64,000 nucleotides of DNA from JBCDJG01 sp038748065 (GTDB taxonomy: Bacteria > Pseudomonadota > Gammaproteobacteria > Pseudomonadales > Halieaceae). The notes under the pieces were generated by a model. The model had not been told where the DNA came from. It worked only from the letters and a program-made list of their open reading frames with translations, and ran no database searches. The translations under genes and the position numbers were made by a program. The stretch lies in contig JBCDJG010000025.1 of NCBI GenBank assembly GCA_038748065.1, positions 5,396 through 69,395 on the forward strand, given 5' to 3'. This document shows, one piece after another, positions 33,703 to 42,213 of this stretch (the stretch's first letter is position 1; every line of letters begins with the position of its first letter).

Positions 33703-34596
33703 ATGAATCTCGGCCAAAAACGGCTACCCCTGAAGTCTCTGCATGCCTTTGAAGCGGTGGGTCGGCACCTGAATATGGGCCAAGCTGCCAGCGAGCTATC
33801 GGTTACCCAGAGCGCCATCAGCCACCAGGTGCGCAACCTGGAAAAACAGCTCGACACGCAACTCTTTGACCGCAGCAGCCGCAAGCTTCAACTCACGCCC
33901 GCGGGCGCACGCCTGCTGACAGTGGTGGGTGCCGCCCTTGACGACATCAAGCGCTGCACCCTGGACCTGGACGGCGCGGAGCTGTCTGGAAAATTTACGA
34001 TTGCCTCACCACCGGCGTTCACCAACTTATGGCTTATGCCGCGCATGCCGGAGCTGCTCGAGCGCTTTCCAGACCTCGAACTCCACTTCACCTACATGCC
34101 TGCAGCAATACCGAAAGATCTGCCTGAAGCCGACCTGGTCATCCAGTTCGGCAAGCATAGCTGGCCACGGCGCCGAGTTGTGCCGCTGGCGAGCGCTGAT
34201 TATCGCCCCTATTGCTCGCCTCGCCTGCTGGGTGGACTGGGCCGCGTGGCGCCCGCCTCACTTGCGGACCAGGTACTGATCCACGATGACGATGGCTCCG
34301 CCTGGTCGCAGTGGCTCTCCATCGCAGGTCACGGCGACCTGGAACCGCGGCGACACATCTACGTCAACACCTCTAATGATGCCCTTGACCTCGCGCGCAG
34401 TGGGGTGGGCCTTACGGTCAACGATCAGATCGTTGCTTCGCACTGGGTCGCCGAGGGTGAACTGGTAGCACCCTTCCGGCCGGTCTTGTCTTCCTTTGAA
34501 CGCTTCTTTATCGTCACTGCCCATGAACAGCAGATCAGTACAGCTACCCGCGAATTCGAAACCTGGCTACGCCAGCGACTGACGGAAACCCCCTGA
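33703..34596 (+). CDS. LysR-family transcriptional regulator (GcvA-like)
   Basis: A 297-residue regulator. The N-terminal winged helix-turn-helix starts LPLKSLHAFEAVGRHLNMGQ, with recognition-helix region VTQSAISHQVRNLE and LFDRSSRKLQLTPAG. These resemble GcvA more than other LysR members. Residues about 95-297 form the substrate-binding fold. It is divergent from gabD and the aminotransferase, the classic arrangement for a LysR regulator and its target. The ATG of the next gene shares a base with its stop (TGATG). Confidence 0.9.
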   Translation: MNLGQKRLPLKSLHAFEAVGRHLNMGQAASELSVTQSAISHQVRNLEKQLDTQLFDRSSRKLQLTPAGARLLTVVGAALDDIKRCTLDLDGAELSGKFTIASPPAFTNLWLMPRMPELLERFPDLELHFTYMPAAIPKDLPEADLVIQFGKHSWPRRRVVPLASADYRPYCSPRLLGGLGRVAPASLADQVLIHDDDGSAWSQWLSIAGHGDLEPRRHIYVNTSNDALDLARSGVGLTVNDQIVASHWVAEGELVAPFRPVLSSFERFFIVTAHEQQISTATREFETWLRQRLTETP

Positions 34597-35576
34597 TGCG
34601 CGCACTGATATCCATCATTATATGGCTGTGCTTCACGGCCTCGAGCCATGCTCAGCCTACTGAATACCGCGTTCTGGATCAGATGGACGTCAACGGCCAC
34701 GCAGGTTACCTGAGCGCCTGGGCAGTTCACGGCAAGCTGGACAAGGTGCTGCTGATCGTACCGGGCTTTGACACAGAGAATGACACTCTGCCGATGGACG
34801 AATTGACGGGAGACTTTCAACCCGTGATCAATCTCCTGGGCGCTTCGGGCTGGGATATTGTTTACTACGAGTACGTCGATGGCGCCATCGATCTCAGAGA
34901 CAACGCAGACAGTCTTGGTCGCTTCATTGATGTACTGGAGGCCGAAGCAGAACCCGACTACCACCTGGCGGTGCTGGGTGGCTCCATGGGCGGCATGGTA
35001 ATCAGGACGCTGCTGGTGCAGGAAAACAGCGCCCGCGGCATCGACAGCTTCGTCTCACTGGATGCTCCGCACCGCGGCGTCACGCTGAGCTCTTGGGTCA
35101 ATGAAGACCTGCTATCTCTGGCCCTCGACTACCCGGCGGCGCGACAAATGACCGCCGGCAGGCCCGAATACCGTGAACTCTACGGCTGGCTTGAAAGCCG
35201 AGAAGCGCGCCGTGGCTTTCGGCGCAAGGTGCTCGAGCCGATTGCGACCTGCGCCGTTACACTCAGCGACGGCAGTGGCCGCTGGCGCATAAACGCGGCT
35301 GAGGAAACGCTGCACAATCGCTACTACGCGGTCTCCTCCTATGTCGAGTATTCCGGCCTGCGCTCTTCCTATATGCCTTACCATTCCACCGCCCTGTTGA
35401 TGAGCGAGGCAACCAAAAAGAAGGTCAAACGAGGGCGCAACGTTTATCGCTACAAACGTGCGCGCTCACGCTACTTCGATCTGATCATCCCTAACGCCAG
35501 GGACGAGCATGGCGCGCCGGTTTATGCTGTCGAGCAGGCGCTCCAATTCATCACGACACAGGCCCCTCAGCCCTAG
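34596..35576 (+). CDS. Secreted alpha/beta hydrolase (lipase-like)
   Basis: A 326-residue protein with a Sec signal peptide (RALISIIIWLCFTASSHA, cleavage near residue 19) and an alpha/beta hydrolase core. The nucleophile elbow is LGGSMGGMVIRTLL (GxSxG type), followed by SLDAPHRGV. YMPYHSTALL is a candidate for the catalytic-His region. The KKVKRGRNVYRYKRARSR segment is strongly basic and unusual. It overlaps the LysR gene by one base and is probably co-transcribed with it. Substrate unknown; a triglyceride- or PHA-type ester is possible. Confidence 0.72.
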   Translation: MRALISIIIWLCFTASSHAQPTEYRVLDQMDVNGHAGYLSAWAVHGKLDKVLLIVPGFDTENDTLPMDELTGDFQPVINLLGASGWDIVYYEYVDGAIDLRDNADSLGRFIDVLEAEAEPDYHLAVLGGSMGGMVIRTLLVQENSARGIDSFVSLDAPHRGVTLSSWVNEDLLSLALDYPAARQMTAGRPEYRELYGWLESREARRGFRRKVLEPIATCAVTLSDGSGRWRINAAEETLHNRYYAVSSYVEYSGLRSSYMPYHSTALLMSEATKKKVKRGRNVYRYKRARSRYFDLIIPNARDEHGAPVYAVEQALQFITTQAPQP

Positions 35577-36369
35577 CCGCCTGCGCCAGCGCTTTATCCA
35601 GTAGCGCCTGCAAATGCACGGCGTGGTTACTGAAAACCCATTCAACGCCGCGATTGAGCTCGCGGTACAGCCCATAGCGCGAGCGCACGAAGCCCGTGCC
35701 GATACGCTGCCCCGCAGCCCGGTGCTGGCGCTGAATGGCAGCTCCCAGAAGCAGGTAGTGACCGGTGATACCGCCAAAGTCGCCGGCAAGGGCCTGTTCG
35801 CTGATATCAGCGACGTTGAGTTCCGCTACCGGAAAACAGGCCTCTCGGGGCAGGAAATCGACGGCGGAAAACAAAGCGGGCTGCAGAGCCAGCAGGTGAA
35901 AATCCCTAGACACAGTCATGGTGGACAACAGCTCACGCAATATCGCTTTACGCCTGTCACTCAACGCTTCGCCTGTGTCCTTGATCTCCAGCATGATGTG
36001 GGTGCGCCCGCCGAATTCACTCACGACTTCCGCCAGTGTGGGCAGCTCCGGCAGCCTGTCACGCAGCTGGCTGAAGTCGGTATTCGCAACCACACAGCTC
36101 TGTCCAAATACGCGCCGGGCATCCGTATCGTGACAAATGATGGGTACGTCATCCCGGCTCCAGCGCAGGTCGCACTCGATACCCCAGACGCCCGCGTCGC
36201 TCGCCGCTCGAAAGGCAGCAAGGGTATTCTCAAGCACCTGGCGATTATCATGTTCGCCGCGATGCGAAACGATGCGGCAGGCTCGTAAGCGTTCAAGCGT
36301 CGGCAGTCTGCGCGGCAAGACGGCGGTCACTGCATCAGCTAAGTGTATTGCAAAATCTGTTGCTGCCAT
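35551..36369 (-). CDS. Glycerophosphodiester phosphodiesterase family protein
   Basis: GDPD-fold TIM barrel that would hydrolyse glycerophosphodiesters to glycerol 3-phosphate and an alcohol. The 272 residues from ATG 36369 include the catalytic His in IVSHRGEHDNRQ, ENTLAAF, the metal Glu/Asp in GIECDLRWS and the second His in IICHDTD. These four positions match active members. No signal peptide is evident. The frame is open upstream to 36495, overlapping the divergent transporter start; AAAGGCAGGG favours 36369. It overlaps the hydrolase gene end by 26 bases, convergently. Confidence 0.85.
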   Translation of the reverse strand: MAATDFAIHLADAVTAVLPRRLPTLERLRACRIVSHRGEHDNRQVLENTLAAFRAASDAGVWGIECDLRWSRDDVPIICHDTDARRVFGQSCVVANTDFSQLRDRLPELPTLAEVVSEFGGRTHIMLEIKDTGEALSDRRKAILRELLSTMTVSRDFHLLALQPALFSAVDFLPREACFPVAELNVADISEQALAGDFGGITGHYLLLGAAIQRQHRAAGQRIGTGFVRSRYGLYRELNRGVEWVFSNHAVHLQALLDKALAQAARAEGPVS

Positions 36370-36467
36370 CCCTGCCTTTCCGCCTTCCTCTTCGCCGCTC
36401 AGTTTTAGTGTAACGCCTGCGACCCTGCGAATTAAGTTACAGTAGCGGCATGCAAACAGGGATTGAT

Positions 36468-37766
36468 ATGCCAGCGCAGGATGCAGCAAGCCCACGGGAA
36501 CTTTGGTCCTGGGCCTTCTACGACTTCGCCAATTCAGGCTACGCCACGGTTGTACTCACCACGATTTACAGTGCATTTTTCGTCGGTGTCGTCGCTGGCG
36601 AGGCAGCGGGGCTGGCACCTGGCACTGCAACGCTGCTTTGGACTGCGGCTATCGCCGCGGCGAACCTTCTTGTCTTGTTGAGCGCGCCCGTTCTCGGCGC
36701 AGTGGCTGACTATCGAGCCTGCAAAAAGCTCTTCCTGGGTATAAGCTCGCTGGCCTGCGTTATCGGCACAGCCTGCCTCGCTATCGCGGGTCCCGGCGAG
36801 CTCTGGCTAGCGCTGCCCGTACTTATTCTCTCGGCCATTGCTTTCGCCACCGGCGAGAACTTTATTGCGGCCTTCCTTCCCGAGATCGCAAACGACAGCA
36901 ACATGGGCCGCATCTCAGGTTACGGCTGGAGCCTCGGCTACTTTGGCGGACTGCTCACGCTGGGGCTCTGCCTGGTGTATATCAATAGTGCGGAGGCTCG
37001 CGGCCAAACGGCGGCACAGTTTGTGCCCGTCACGCTGGTGCTTACCGCCGTAATTTTTGCCCTGGCCGCCTTACCCACGCTCTTGTGGCTGCGCGAACGT
37101 GCCAGGCCCAGAGCCCTGCCAGCAGGTTTCAGTTTTCTGCGAGCCGGGTTCAGCGAAGTGGCGAGCACCCTGCGCCGCGCCGCACAGTTGACCGACCTTT
37201 TCCGCTTTCTGATGTGCCTGACTGTGTATCAGGCCGGTGTCGCCACCGTCATCGTGGTAGCGGCGATCTACGCGCAGGAGGTCTTCGAATTTGACGCCAC
37301 GGAGATGATCGTTCTTATTATGGTGGTCAACCTGACCGCTGCTGCAGGTGCCTTTGTGTTCGGCTTTATCCAGGACCGTATCGGCTCAGTGCCAGCACTG
37401 GCTGGTGGCTTGATCGTCTGGATAGCAGCTATCGCCGTGAGCTGGATAGCACAAGACAAGGCGACTCTGTGGTTTGCGGGCAACCTGATTGGCTTGGCAA
37501 TGGGCTCAACCCAGGCCGGCGGTCGCGCCCTGGTAGGGCAGTTTACCCCGGCAGGGCGCAGCGGCGAGTTCTTCGGGCTGTGGGGGCTGGCTGCGCGTGC
37601 GGCGGCTATCATCGGGCCGCTGAGCTACGGCCTGGTCAATCGACTGACCGAGGGCAACCACCAGGCGGCCCTGCTCTCCACCCTGGGCTTCTTTGTTGTT
37701 GGCCTGGTCTTGTTGCTTTCCGTGAATGAACGGCGCGGCATTGCCGCGCGCGATGCTTACCAGTAG
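36468..37766 (+). CDS. MFS transporter, UMF1 (Atg22-like) family
   Basis: About 432 residues with twelve predicted membrane helices. The N-terminus RELWSWAFYDFANSGYATVV is the UMF1/Atg22 family signature, followed by a helix pair with APVLGAVADYRACKK. A further feature is NLIGLAMGSTQAGGRALVGQ in the second half. AGGGA lies 6 bases before the ATG at 36468; an ATG at 36450 is also in frame. Substrate unknown in bacteria (vacuolar amino-acid efflux in yeast). It is divergent from the GDPD gene and convergent with the pilin gene, overlapping its end by 10 bases. Confidence 0.85.
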   Translation: MPAQDAASPRELWSWAFYDFANSGYATVVLTTIYSAFFVGVVAGEAAGLAPGTATLLWTAAIAAANLLVLLSAPVLGAVADYRACKKLFLGISSLACVIGTACLAIAGPGELWLALPVLILSAIAFATGENFIAAFLPEIANDSNMGRISGYGWSLGYFGGLLTLGLCLVYINSAEARGQTAAQFVPVTLVLTAVIFALAALPTLLWLRERARPRALPAGFSFLRAGFSEVASTLRRAAQLTDLFRFLMCLTVYQAGVATVIVVAAIYAQEVFEFDATEMIVLIMVVNLTAAAGAFVFGFIQDRIGSVPALAGGLIVWIAAIAVSWIAQDKATLWFAGNLIGLAMGSTQAGGRALVGQFTPAGRSGEFFGLWGLAARAAAIIGPLSYGLVNRLTEGNHQAALLSTLGFFVVGLVLLLSVNERRGIAARDAYQ

Positions 37767-38206
37767 CGCTCGCGGCAGTTGGACGGCACGTACTTGTAGC
37801 TAGATTCATCGACGCTCCCATCCTGTCCGCAGCGCCAGGTAAGGGTATTGTCAGCGCTGATTTCAGGGTCCAGTTGCAGCTCCAGCTGACTACTCAGGCC
37901 AAGGCTAGCCTCGTCAAACTCGATCTCGATACGCTGATCTTCGTGCCAATCCACTGACTCCACGAAATCGCTGTCAATAAACTGCTCGAAACCTGCTGCC
38001 TGGTTATCGCCCCCGGGCGGGAGCTCACCGTTGACTTCAAAGTATTCCGTCACCGCCAGCTTGGCGGGCGAGGTAGCCGATACACCTTCGGTCACGCGAG
38101 CGCGAATGGTGTAGTCTTGATAGGCGGGGTAGGCGACGGACGCCAGGATACCGACAATCGCGATCACGATCATCAGCTCGATCAGCGTAAACCCCCGGCT
38201 GCGCAT
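37757..38206 (-). CDS. Type IV pilin-like protein
   Basis: A 149-residue type IV pilin or minor pilin of the PilA/PilE class. The prepilin leader is just MRSRG, cleaved before the N-methylated Phe in FTLIELMIVIAIVGILASVA, with Glu5 conserved. YPAYQDYTIRARVTEGVS is the standard continuation. Two Cys near the C-terminus (WRCGQDG and PSNCRERYW) could form the D-region disulfide. AGGTGG five bases before ATG 38206 fixes the start; the ATG at 38221 has none. No other pilus genes are nearby. Confidence 0.88.
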   Translation of the reverse strand: MRSRGFTLIELMIVIAIVGILASVAYPAYQDYTIRARVTEGVSATSPAKLAVTEYFEVNGELPPGGDNQAAGFEQFIDSDFVESVDWHEDQRIEIEFDEASLGLSSQLELQLDPEISADNTLTWRCGQDGSVDESSYKYVPSNCRERYW

Positions 38207-38362
38207 AAATCCACCTGCCATCTACCATGGACAGCTGGCAAAACAGCCGCTGCCTCTTTCTCTCAACCTACCTAATGCAAGCGAGGTGCCAGCTTTTATG
38301 TCACTGATTTATAGGCTTTTTTTAAATTGCCCCGCCTTCACAAACGATATCCTTTGCAATAC

Positions 38363-38379
38363 TGGTCATTTGTTGACCA
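38363..38379. promoter_or_regulatory. Inverted repeat upstream of nagA, GntR-type operator candidate
   Basis: A perfect TGGTCA / TGACCA dyad with a 5-base spacer lies 31 bases before the nagA start. The half-sites resemble those of GntR/HutC regulators of aminosugar use (DasR, NagQ type), though their spacing is usually tighter. No such regulator gene is in the window. Confidence 0.5.
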
Positions 38380-38409
38380 ATTTTGTCACCTGCGCTCATG
38401 CAGTAGACT

Positions 38410-39558
38410 ATGACCATGCTCGCCCTGCAATGTAACAAGCTATTCGACGGTATCCGCTGGCATGACGGCCAGGCGATCCTGATTGAGGACAGTCTCGTTC
38501 GAGAGCTGGTGCCCGCGGAGGCTGTACCGGGCGAGGCGGAGCTTGTGTCCTTTGACGATGGCCTGCTGGTGCCGGGCCTGGTCGACGTGCAGGTCAACGG
38601 AGGCGGCGGCCTGATGTTTAATGAAGCGCCCGCTTATGAGACGCTGGCCACGATCACCGCCGCGCACTTAAAAGCCGGCACCACGAGTTGTCTGCCGACG
38701 GTGATCAGCGATCATCGACATGTAATCGAATCGGCCATCGAGGCCGTCGTCGCCTACCGTGGCGACGGTCATCCGGATGTTCTGGGACTGCACATCGAGG
38801 GGCCCTTTTTTGCCCAGAGTCGGCGCGGGGCGCACAGCGCGGAGCGGGTCAGGGCGCCTGGGGCCGCAGACATTGAATTTCTCTGTGAACAGTCGGCCCG
38901 CCTGCCGCTGGTTCTGACACTGGCGCCGGAAGTTTGCCAGCCAGGCCAGATCCGCCAGCTGAGCGAGGCCGGAATCAGGGTCTGCGCGGGTCACAGCGAC
39001 GCGAGCTATGATGAGGTGATCGGCGCGCTGGACGAGGGATTAATCGGGTTCACCCACCTGTTCAATGCAATGAGCCCCCTCACAGCGCGCGAACCCGGCA
39101 TGGTCGGCACAGCGCTAACAGATTCGGAGAGCTGGGTCGGTATGATCGCGGATGGCCATCACGTTCATCCAGCCTCACTGGCTCTCGCGCTGCGCGCCAA
39201 GCGAATTGACAGGCTCATGCTGGTATCGGACGCCATGGCCACGGCAGGCACGGACAGCACAGCGTTTGAGCTCTACGGCGAGACCGTAAGGCTTCGCGGC
39301 GGTCGACTGATCAATACCGAAGGCAAGCTGGCAGGCAGTACCATCACCCTACTGGATGCTGTCCGCTATCTGCGCAGTGAAGTCGAAGCTCCCCTTGAAG
39401 ACTGCCTGCGTATGGCGTCGACCTACCCCGCCCGATTTATGGGGGTACCGAGCAGTATCGGCCAGCTTACGCCGGGTTGCCGCGCGGACATACTGCACCT
39501 GAGCCCAAGCCTGGAACTGCAGGCCTGCTGGCAGGCCGGCGAGTTGACAGACCGCTGA
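38410..39558 (+). CDS. nagA: N-acetylglucosamine-6-phosphate deacetylase
   Basis: NagA removes acetate from GlcNAc 6-phosphate, from chitin or cell-wall turnover. The 382-residue amidohydrolase has the metal Glu in LGLHIEGPFFAQSRRGAH, metal His residues in CAGHSDASYDEV and GFTHLFNAMSPL, and the catalytic Asp in LVSDAMATAG. The C-terminus shows TYPARFMG and PGCRADILHL. No nagB, nagK or transporter is adjacent. The stop region is part of a tandem 11-base duplication (AGACCGCTGAT, 39549-39570). Confidence 0.93.
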   Translation: MTMLALQCNKLFDGIRWHDGQAILIEDSLVRELVPAEAVPGEAELVSFDDGLLVPGLVDVQVNGGGGLMFNEAPAYETLATITAAHLKAGTTSCLPTVISDHRHVIESAIEAVVAYRGDGHPDVLGLHIEGPFFAQSRRGAHSAERVRAPGAADIEFLCEQSARLPLVLTLAPEVCQPGQIRQLSEAGIRVCAGHSDASYDEVIGALDEGLIGFTHLFNAMSPLTAREPGMVGTALTDSESWVGMIADGHHVHPASLALALRAKRIDRLMLVSDAMATAGTDSTAFELYGETVRLRGGRLINTEGKLAGSTITLLDAVRYLRSEVEAPLEDCLRMASTYPARFMGVPSSIGQLTPGCRADILHLSPSLELQACWQAGELTDR

Positions 39559-39570
39559 TAGACCGCTGAT
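39549..39570. repeat. Tandem 11-base duplication at the nagA stop
   Basis: AGACCGCTGAT occurs twice in direct succession; the first copy contains the nagA stop codon. A simple local duplication with no visible functional consequence. Confidence 0.75.
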
Positions 39571-39729
39571 AGACTCGTTGTATAACTATCCAGACCCACG
39601 CGGGCGATCAAGACCGCTTTGGCTCCCACTTCCTAAAGTGACACGACTTGCCAGCGCCATCTGGCACACTTCCCCCCGGCTGTAAGGCCCACAAGTTCTC
39701 ATCCACTTCTCAAATAAGGAAGACTGCAC

Positions 39730-40656
39730 GTGAAACTGAAAGCACTCGCCGCAAGCGCCTGCCTGATGTTCGCCTCCACCAGCGCATCAGCCCTCAATAT
39801 TGCACTGACCAATGACGATGGCTGGTCGACACCGGGTATACAGGCACTTTTCGACGCACTCACAGAAGCTGGCCACACCGTGGTGTTGGCAGCTCCCCTC
39901 GACGGCCAGAGCGGCAGCTCAGCCGCCTTCAATATCGACTCACTGGAAGTGACACGACAGGCCGAGAACCAGTATTCCGTCGCCCTCGAGGGCGGGGAAA
40001 CCGGTGCCGAGCCGGCGACGGCGGGTGCTTTCGCGACCAAAATCCTGACGGAACTCACCGGCGAGATGCCCGATCTTCTGATCTCCGGCATCAATGACGG
40101 CGCCAACACCGCCGCCGCCACCGTGACGTCAGGCACCGTGGGCGCCGCAATTCACTCAGTCGCGCTGGTGCTTGGGGAATCCGTGCCCGCTATCGCGATC
40201 AGCACAGATGAGCGTTGCGATGAAGATGCGGGTATCACCGAGGCCTGCCGCGAGGTCGCCGATTTCGTGGTCGACTACGTCGACCATCTCACCATGCGTC
40301 CTAACTTCGTGAAGGGCAACTCCAAGTTGATCCAGCGTGAGCTGGCGCTCAATATCAACTTCCCCCCGGGTGAGCCGCAGGGCGTAGTTATTGCCCAGCA
40401 GGGTCGACTGCCGCTACTGGCGGGCTCTTTCCGCAGCATCGACTACGGTTGCCCGGAGGGCTGCAGCGCTCTGGAAGTTGGCGAAACGACCGGCGCGGGC
40501 ATCCTCGGCGCACCCAGCGTGGATCCCAAAGGAGACGTCGCTGACTCCGATGCGATCCTGTTTGACGAAGGCTTCATCACCGTGGTCATCATCGAAGCCA
40601 ACTACAGCGCCAAGGCAGGCGGCCTGACCAAGTACCTCAATCGCTTCGACTTCTAG
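39730..40656 (+). CDS. Secreted SurE-like nucleotidase/phosphatase
   Basis: A 308-residue protein from a GTG preceded by AAGGA. Residues 1-21 form a Sec signal peptide (LAASACLMFASTSASA). The mature part starts LNIALTNDDGWSTPGIQALFDAL, the SurE family opening in which the two Asp and a later Ser bind the metal. It also has SGINDGANTAAATVTSGTVGAA, the matching active-site loop (Asn and the TSGT Ser). SurE is normally cytosolic and near pcm; this exported form is a separate branch. It is convergent with the AraC-type gene, the ends overlapping by 4 bases. Confidence 0.85.
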   Translation: MKLKALAASACLMFASTSASALNIALTNDDGWSTPGIQALFDALTEAGHTVVLAAPLDGQSGSSAAFNIDSLEVTRQAENQYSVALEGGETGAEPATAGAFATKILTELTGEMPDLLISGINDGANTAAATVTSGTVGAAIHSVALVLGESVPAIAISTDERCDEDAGITEACREVADFVVDYVDHLTMRPNFVKGNSKLIQRELALNINFPPGEPQGVVIAQQGRLPLLAGSFRSIDYGCPEGCSALEVGETTGAGILGAPSVDPKGDVADSDAILFDEGFITVVIIEANYSAKAGGLTKYLNRFDF

Positions 40657-41770
40657 GCGGATACCTGTTGCTGGCGCTGGAACTCACCCGGCGCCAGCCC
40701 CGTAACCTTGCGGAACTGCCGGTAGAAGGCGGACTGCGAGTTGAAGCCCGCATCCTGGGCCACCTGCGCCATGCCAGCATCGCCACGCACCAGTAAATCT
40801 TTCGCCATCTCCACGCGATAGCTGCTGACGTAGTCGAAAAAGTTCTTCCCCCCACATTGGTTGATGACCTGGCTCAGGTGAGCCGTTGAGGTCTCCAGAC
40901 GCTCCGCCAGATCAGCAATTCGAAGCTCGTGCTCCAGGTAGGGACGATCGTTTGCCATGAGCGCCTGTAGTCGGAGCCAGAGTGACTCAAGCGCATCGGT
41001 ATCAAGGTTGCTGCCAGCATAACGCGTAACCGGCTCCTGCTCAGTTTTCTGGCGCCGCCCCGAAAATACGTCGGGCTGCCATAGCCCGAAAAAGGCGATC
41101 AGGTAGAACAGCGTAATTGCCGAGGCGGTGGAAAAAATACTGCGCGGCCACAGCTCGACACCGGGGATGAGCCTTACCAACGCGACCAGCAAGCCAAACA
41201 GCGCGAGCAGCAGATACAGCGTGAGCAGAATACGCAGCCAGCGCAATGTGACCTTCTCTTCAAACGAAAACTCATGCTGCAGCCGTTGCCGGTGCCGCGT
41301 CACTCGGCGCAAGGCCAGCGCACTGTAAATAATCGCCACGCTATACAGCAGGAGGCCCGACACCGCTGTCGCATTCGGCGGCCACCCGCCCCTCGCCCGG
41401 TCCAGGCTGTCCGCACTGACGCCCTCTCCCGGCAGCACCAGGGACATGCCAGCAAACATCAGCAGAGGCCAAAGATGTAAAAGGTGCGCAGGTTTCATTG
41501 CGAACCCGGGCGAGGTCATGGCAGTGACGTAGCCAAACAGCAAGGGGCTACTCAGAATATAGGGTAGGCCAGTAGCACCAGCCAGCCGCGCCCATCGAGC
41601 AGACCGGCATGCAACACCACCATAAACGCAAGGTAGGCAACCGTGCAGCCCAGCGAAGCAGCCAGCAAGGCATTCGCTAGTCGGTTGGCATCACGGCGCG
41701 TACAGAGCGCCGCGATAATCAGCATGCCCAGCAAAATGCCGCTAGCAGCGACGAAGCCCAATCCCGCCAT
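40653..41770 (-). pseudogene. AraC-family regulator with N-terminal membrane domain, split by a frameshift
   Basis: Two adjacent frames together make one typical membrane-bound AraC regulator of about 370 residues. Frame one (41770-41552) gives 72 residues of hydrophobic N-terminus ending in GWLVLLAYPIF at a TGA. Frame two, offset by -1, continues LSSPLLFGYVTAM and runs to 40653. It contains more membrane helices and a C-terminal AraC domain with STAHLSQVINQ and AGFNSQSAFYRQFRKVTGLAPGEF. Adding one base near 41555-41565 restores one continuous protein. The cause could be a genuine one-base loss, a sequencing error or, less likely, programmed shifting; no classic slippery heptamer is seen. Its ATG overlaps the stop of the aconitase X small-subunit gene (ATGA). 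Confidence 0.75.
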
Positions 41771-42213
41771 CAGCCCTGGATTCGCACCCGTTCAGCATCG
41801 GCATCGACCTCGACAGACATGCCGTCGTGAAGCGCATCAAACAGCGCGGAATCACTGCATTCCACCAGCGGGATGGATGGGCCATACCAAACTTCAGATA
41901 GGACAATACCCGAGACTAGCAGTGAGTCCGCCTGCTCCACGATCATGGCCGCGGGGCCTTGGCCCAGGTTGACGAGATCGAGAATCACCAGCCCCGTGTG
42001 CATTGAGCCGACTGCTGAGGGAAATAGCAGCACGGTATCGCGGATGCTCTGGCCGTAGAGTTCATGGTGATCATCCCTGACAACGGCCTTCTTCCCGGGC
42101 AACAGGTTGCGTGGCTTACACATGGCGCCGGTGAAGTTGATCGCCTGGCCGGTCTTCAATACCGGCCCGGAGGCTCGCCCGCCGATGACGCGGCGGACGG
42201 TAAACTCAGTCAT
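41770..42213 (-). CDS. Aconitase X small subunit (swivel domain, DUF126)
   Basis: A 147-residue swivelling-domain protein of the AcnX family. It begins TEFTVRRVIGGRASGPVL and includes DDHHELYGQSIRDTVLLFPSAVGS, the family signature. The catalytic large subunit is encoded immediately upstream with an 8-base overlap, and both form one enzyme in characterised systems. Bacterial two-subunit AcnX proteins have been shown to be cis-3-hydroxy-L-proline dehydratases, and archaeal ones phosphomevalonate dehydratases. The former is more likely here (inference). Confidence 0.88.
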   Translation of the reverse strand: MTEFTVRRVIGGRASGPVLKTGQAINFTGAMCKPRNLLPGKKAVVRDDHHELYGQSIRDTVLLFPSAVGSMHTGLVILDLVNLGQGPAAMIVEQADSLLVSGIVLSEVWYGPSIPLVECSDSALFDALHDGMSVEVDADAERVRIQG

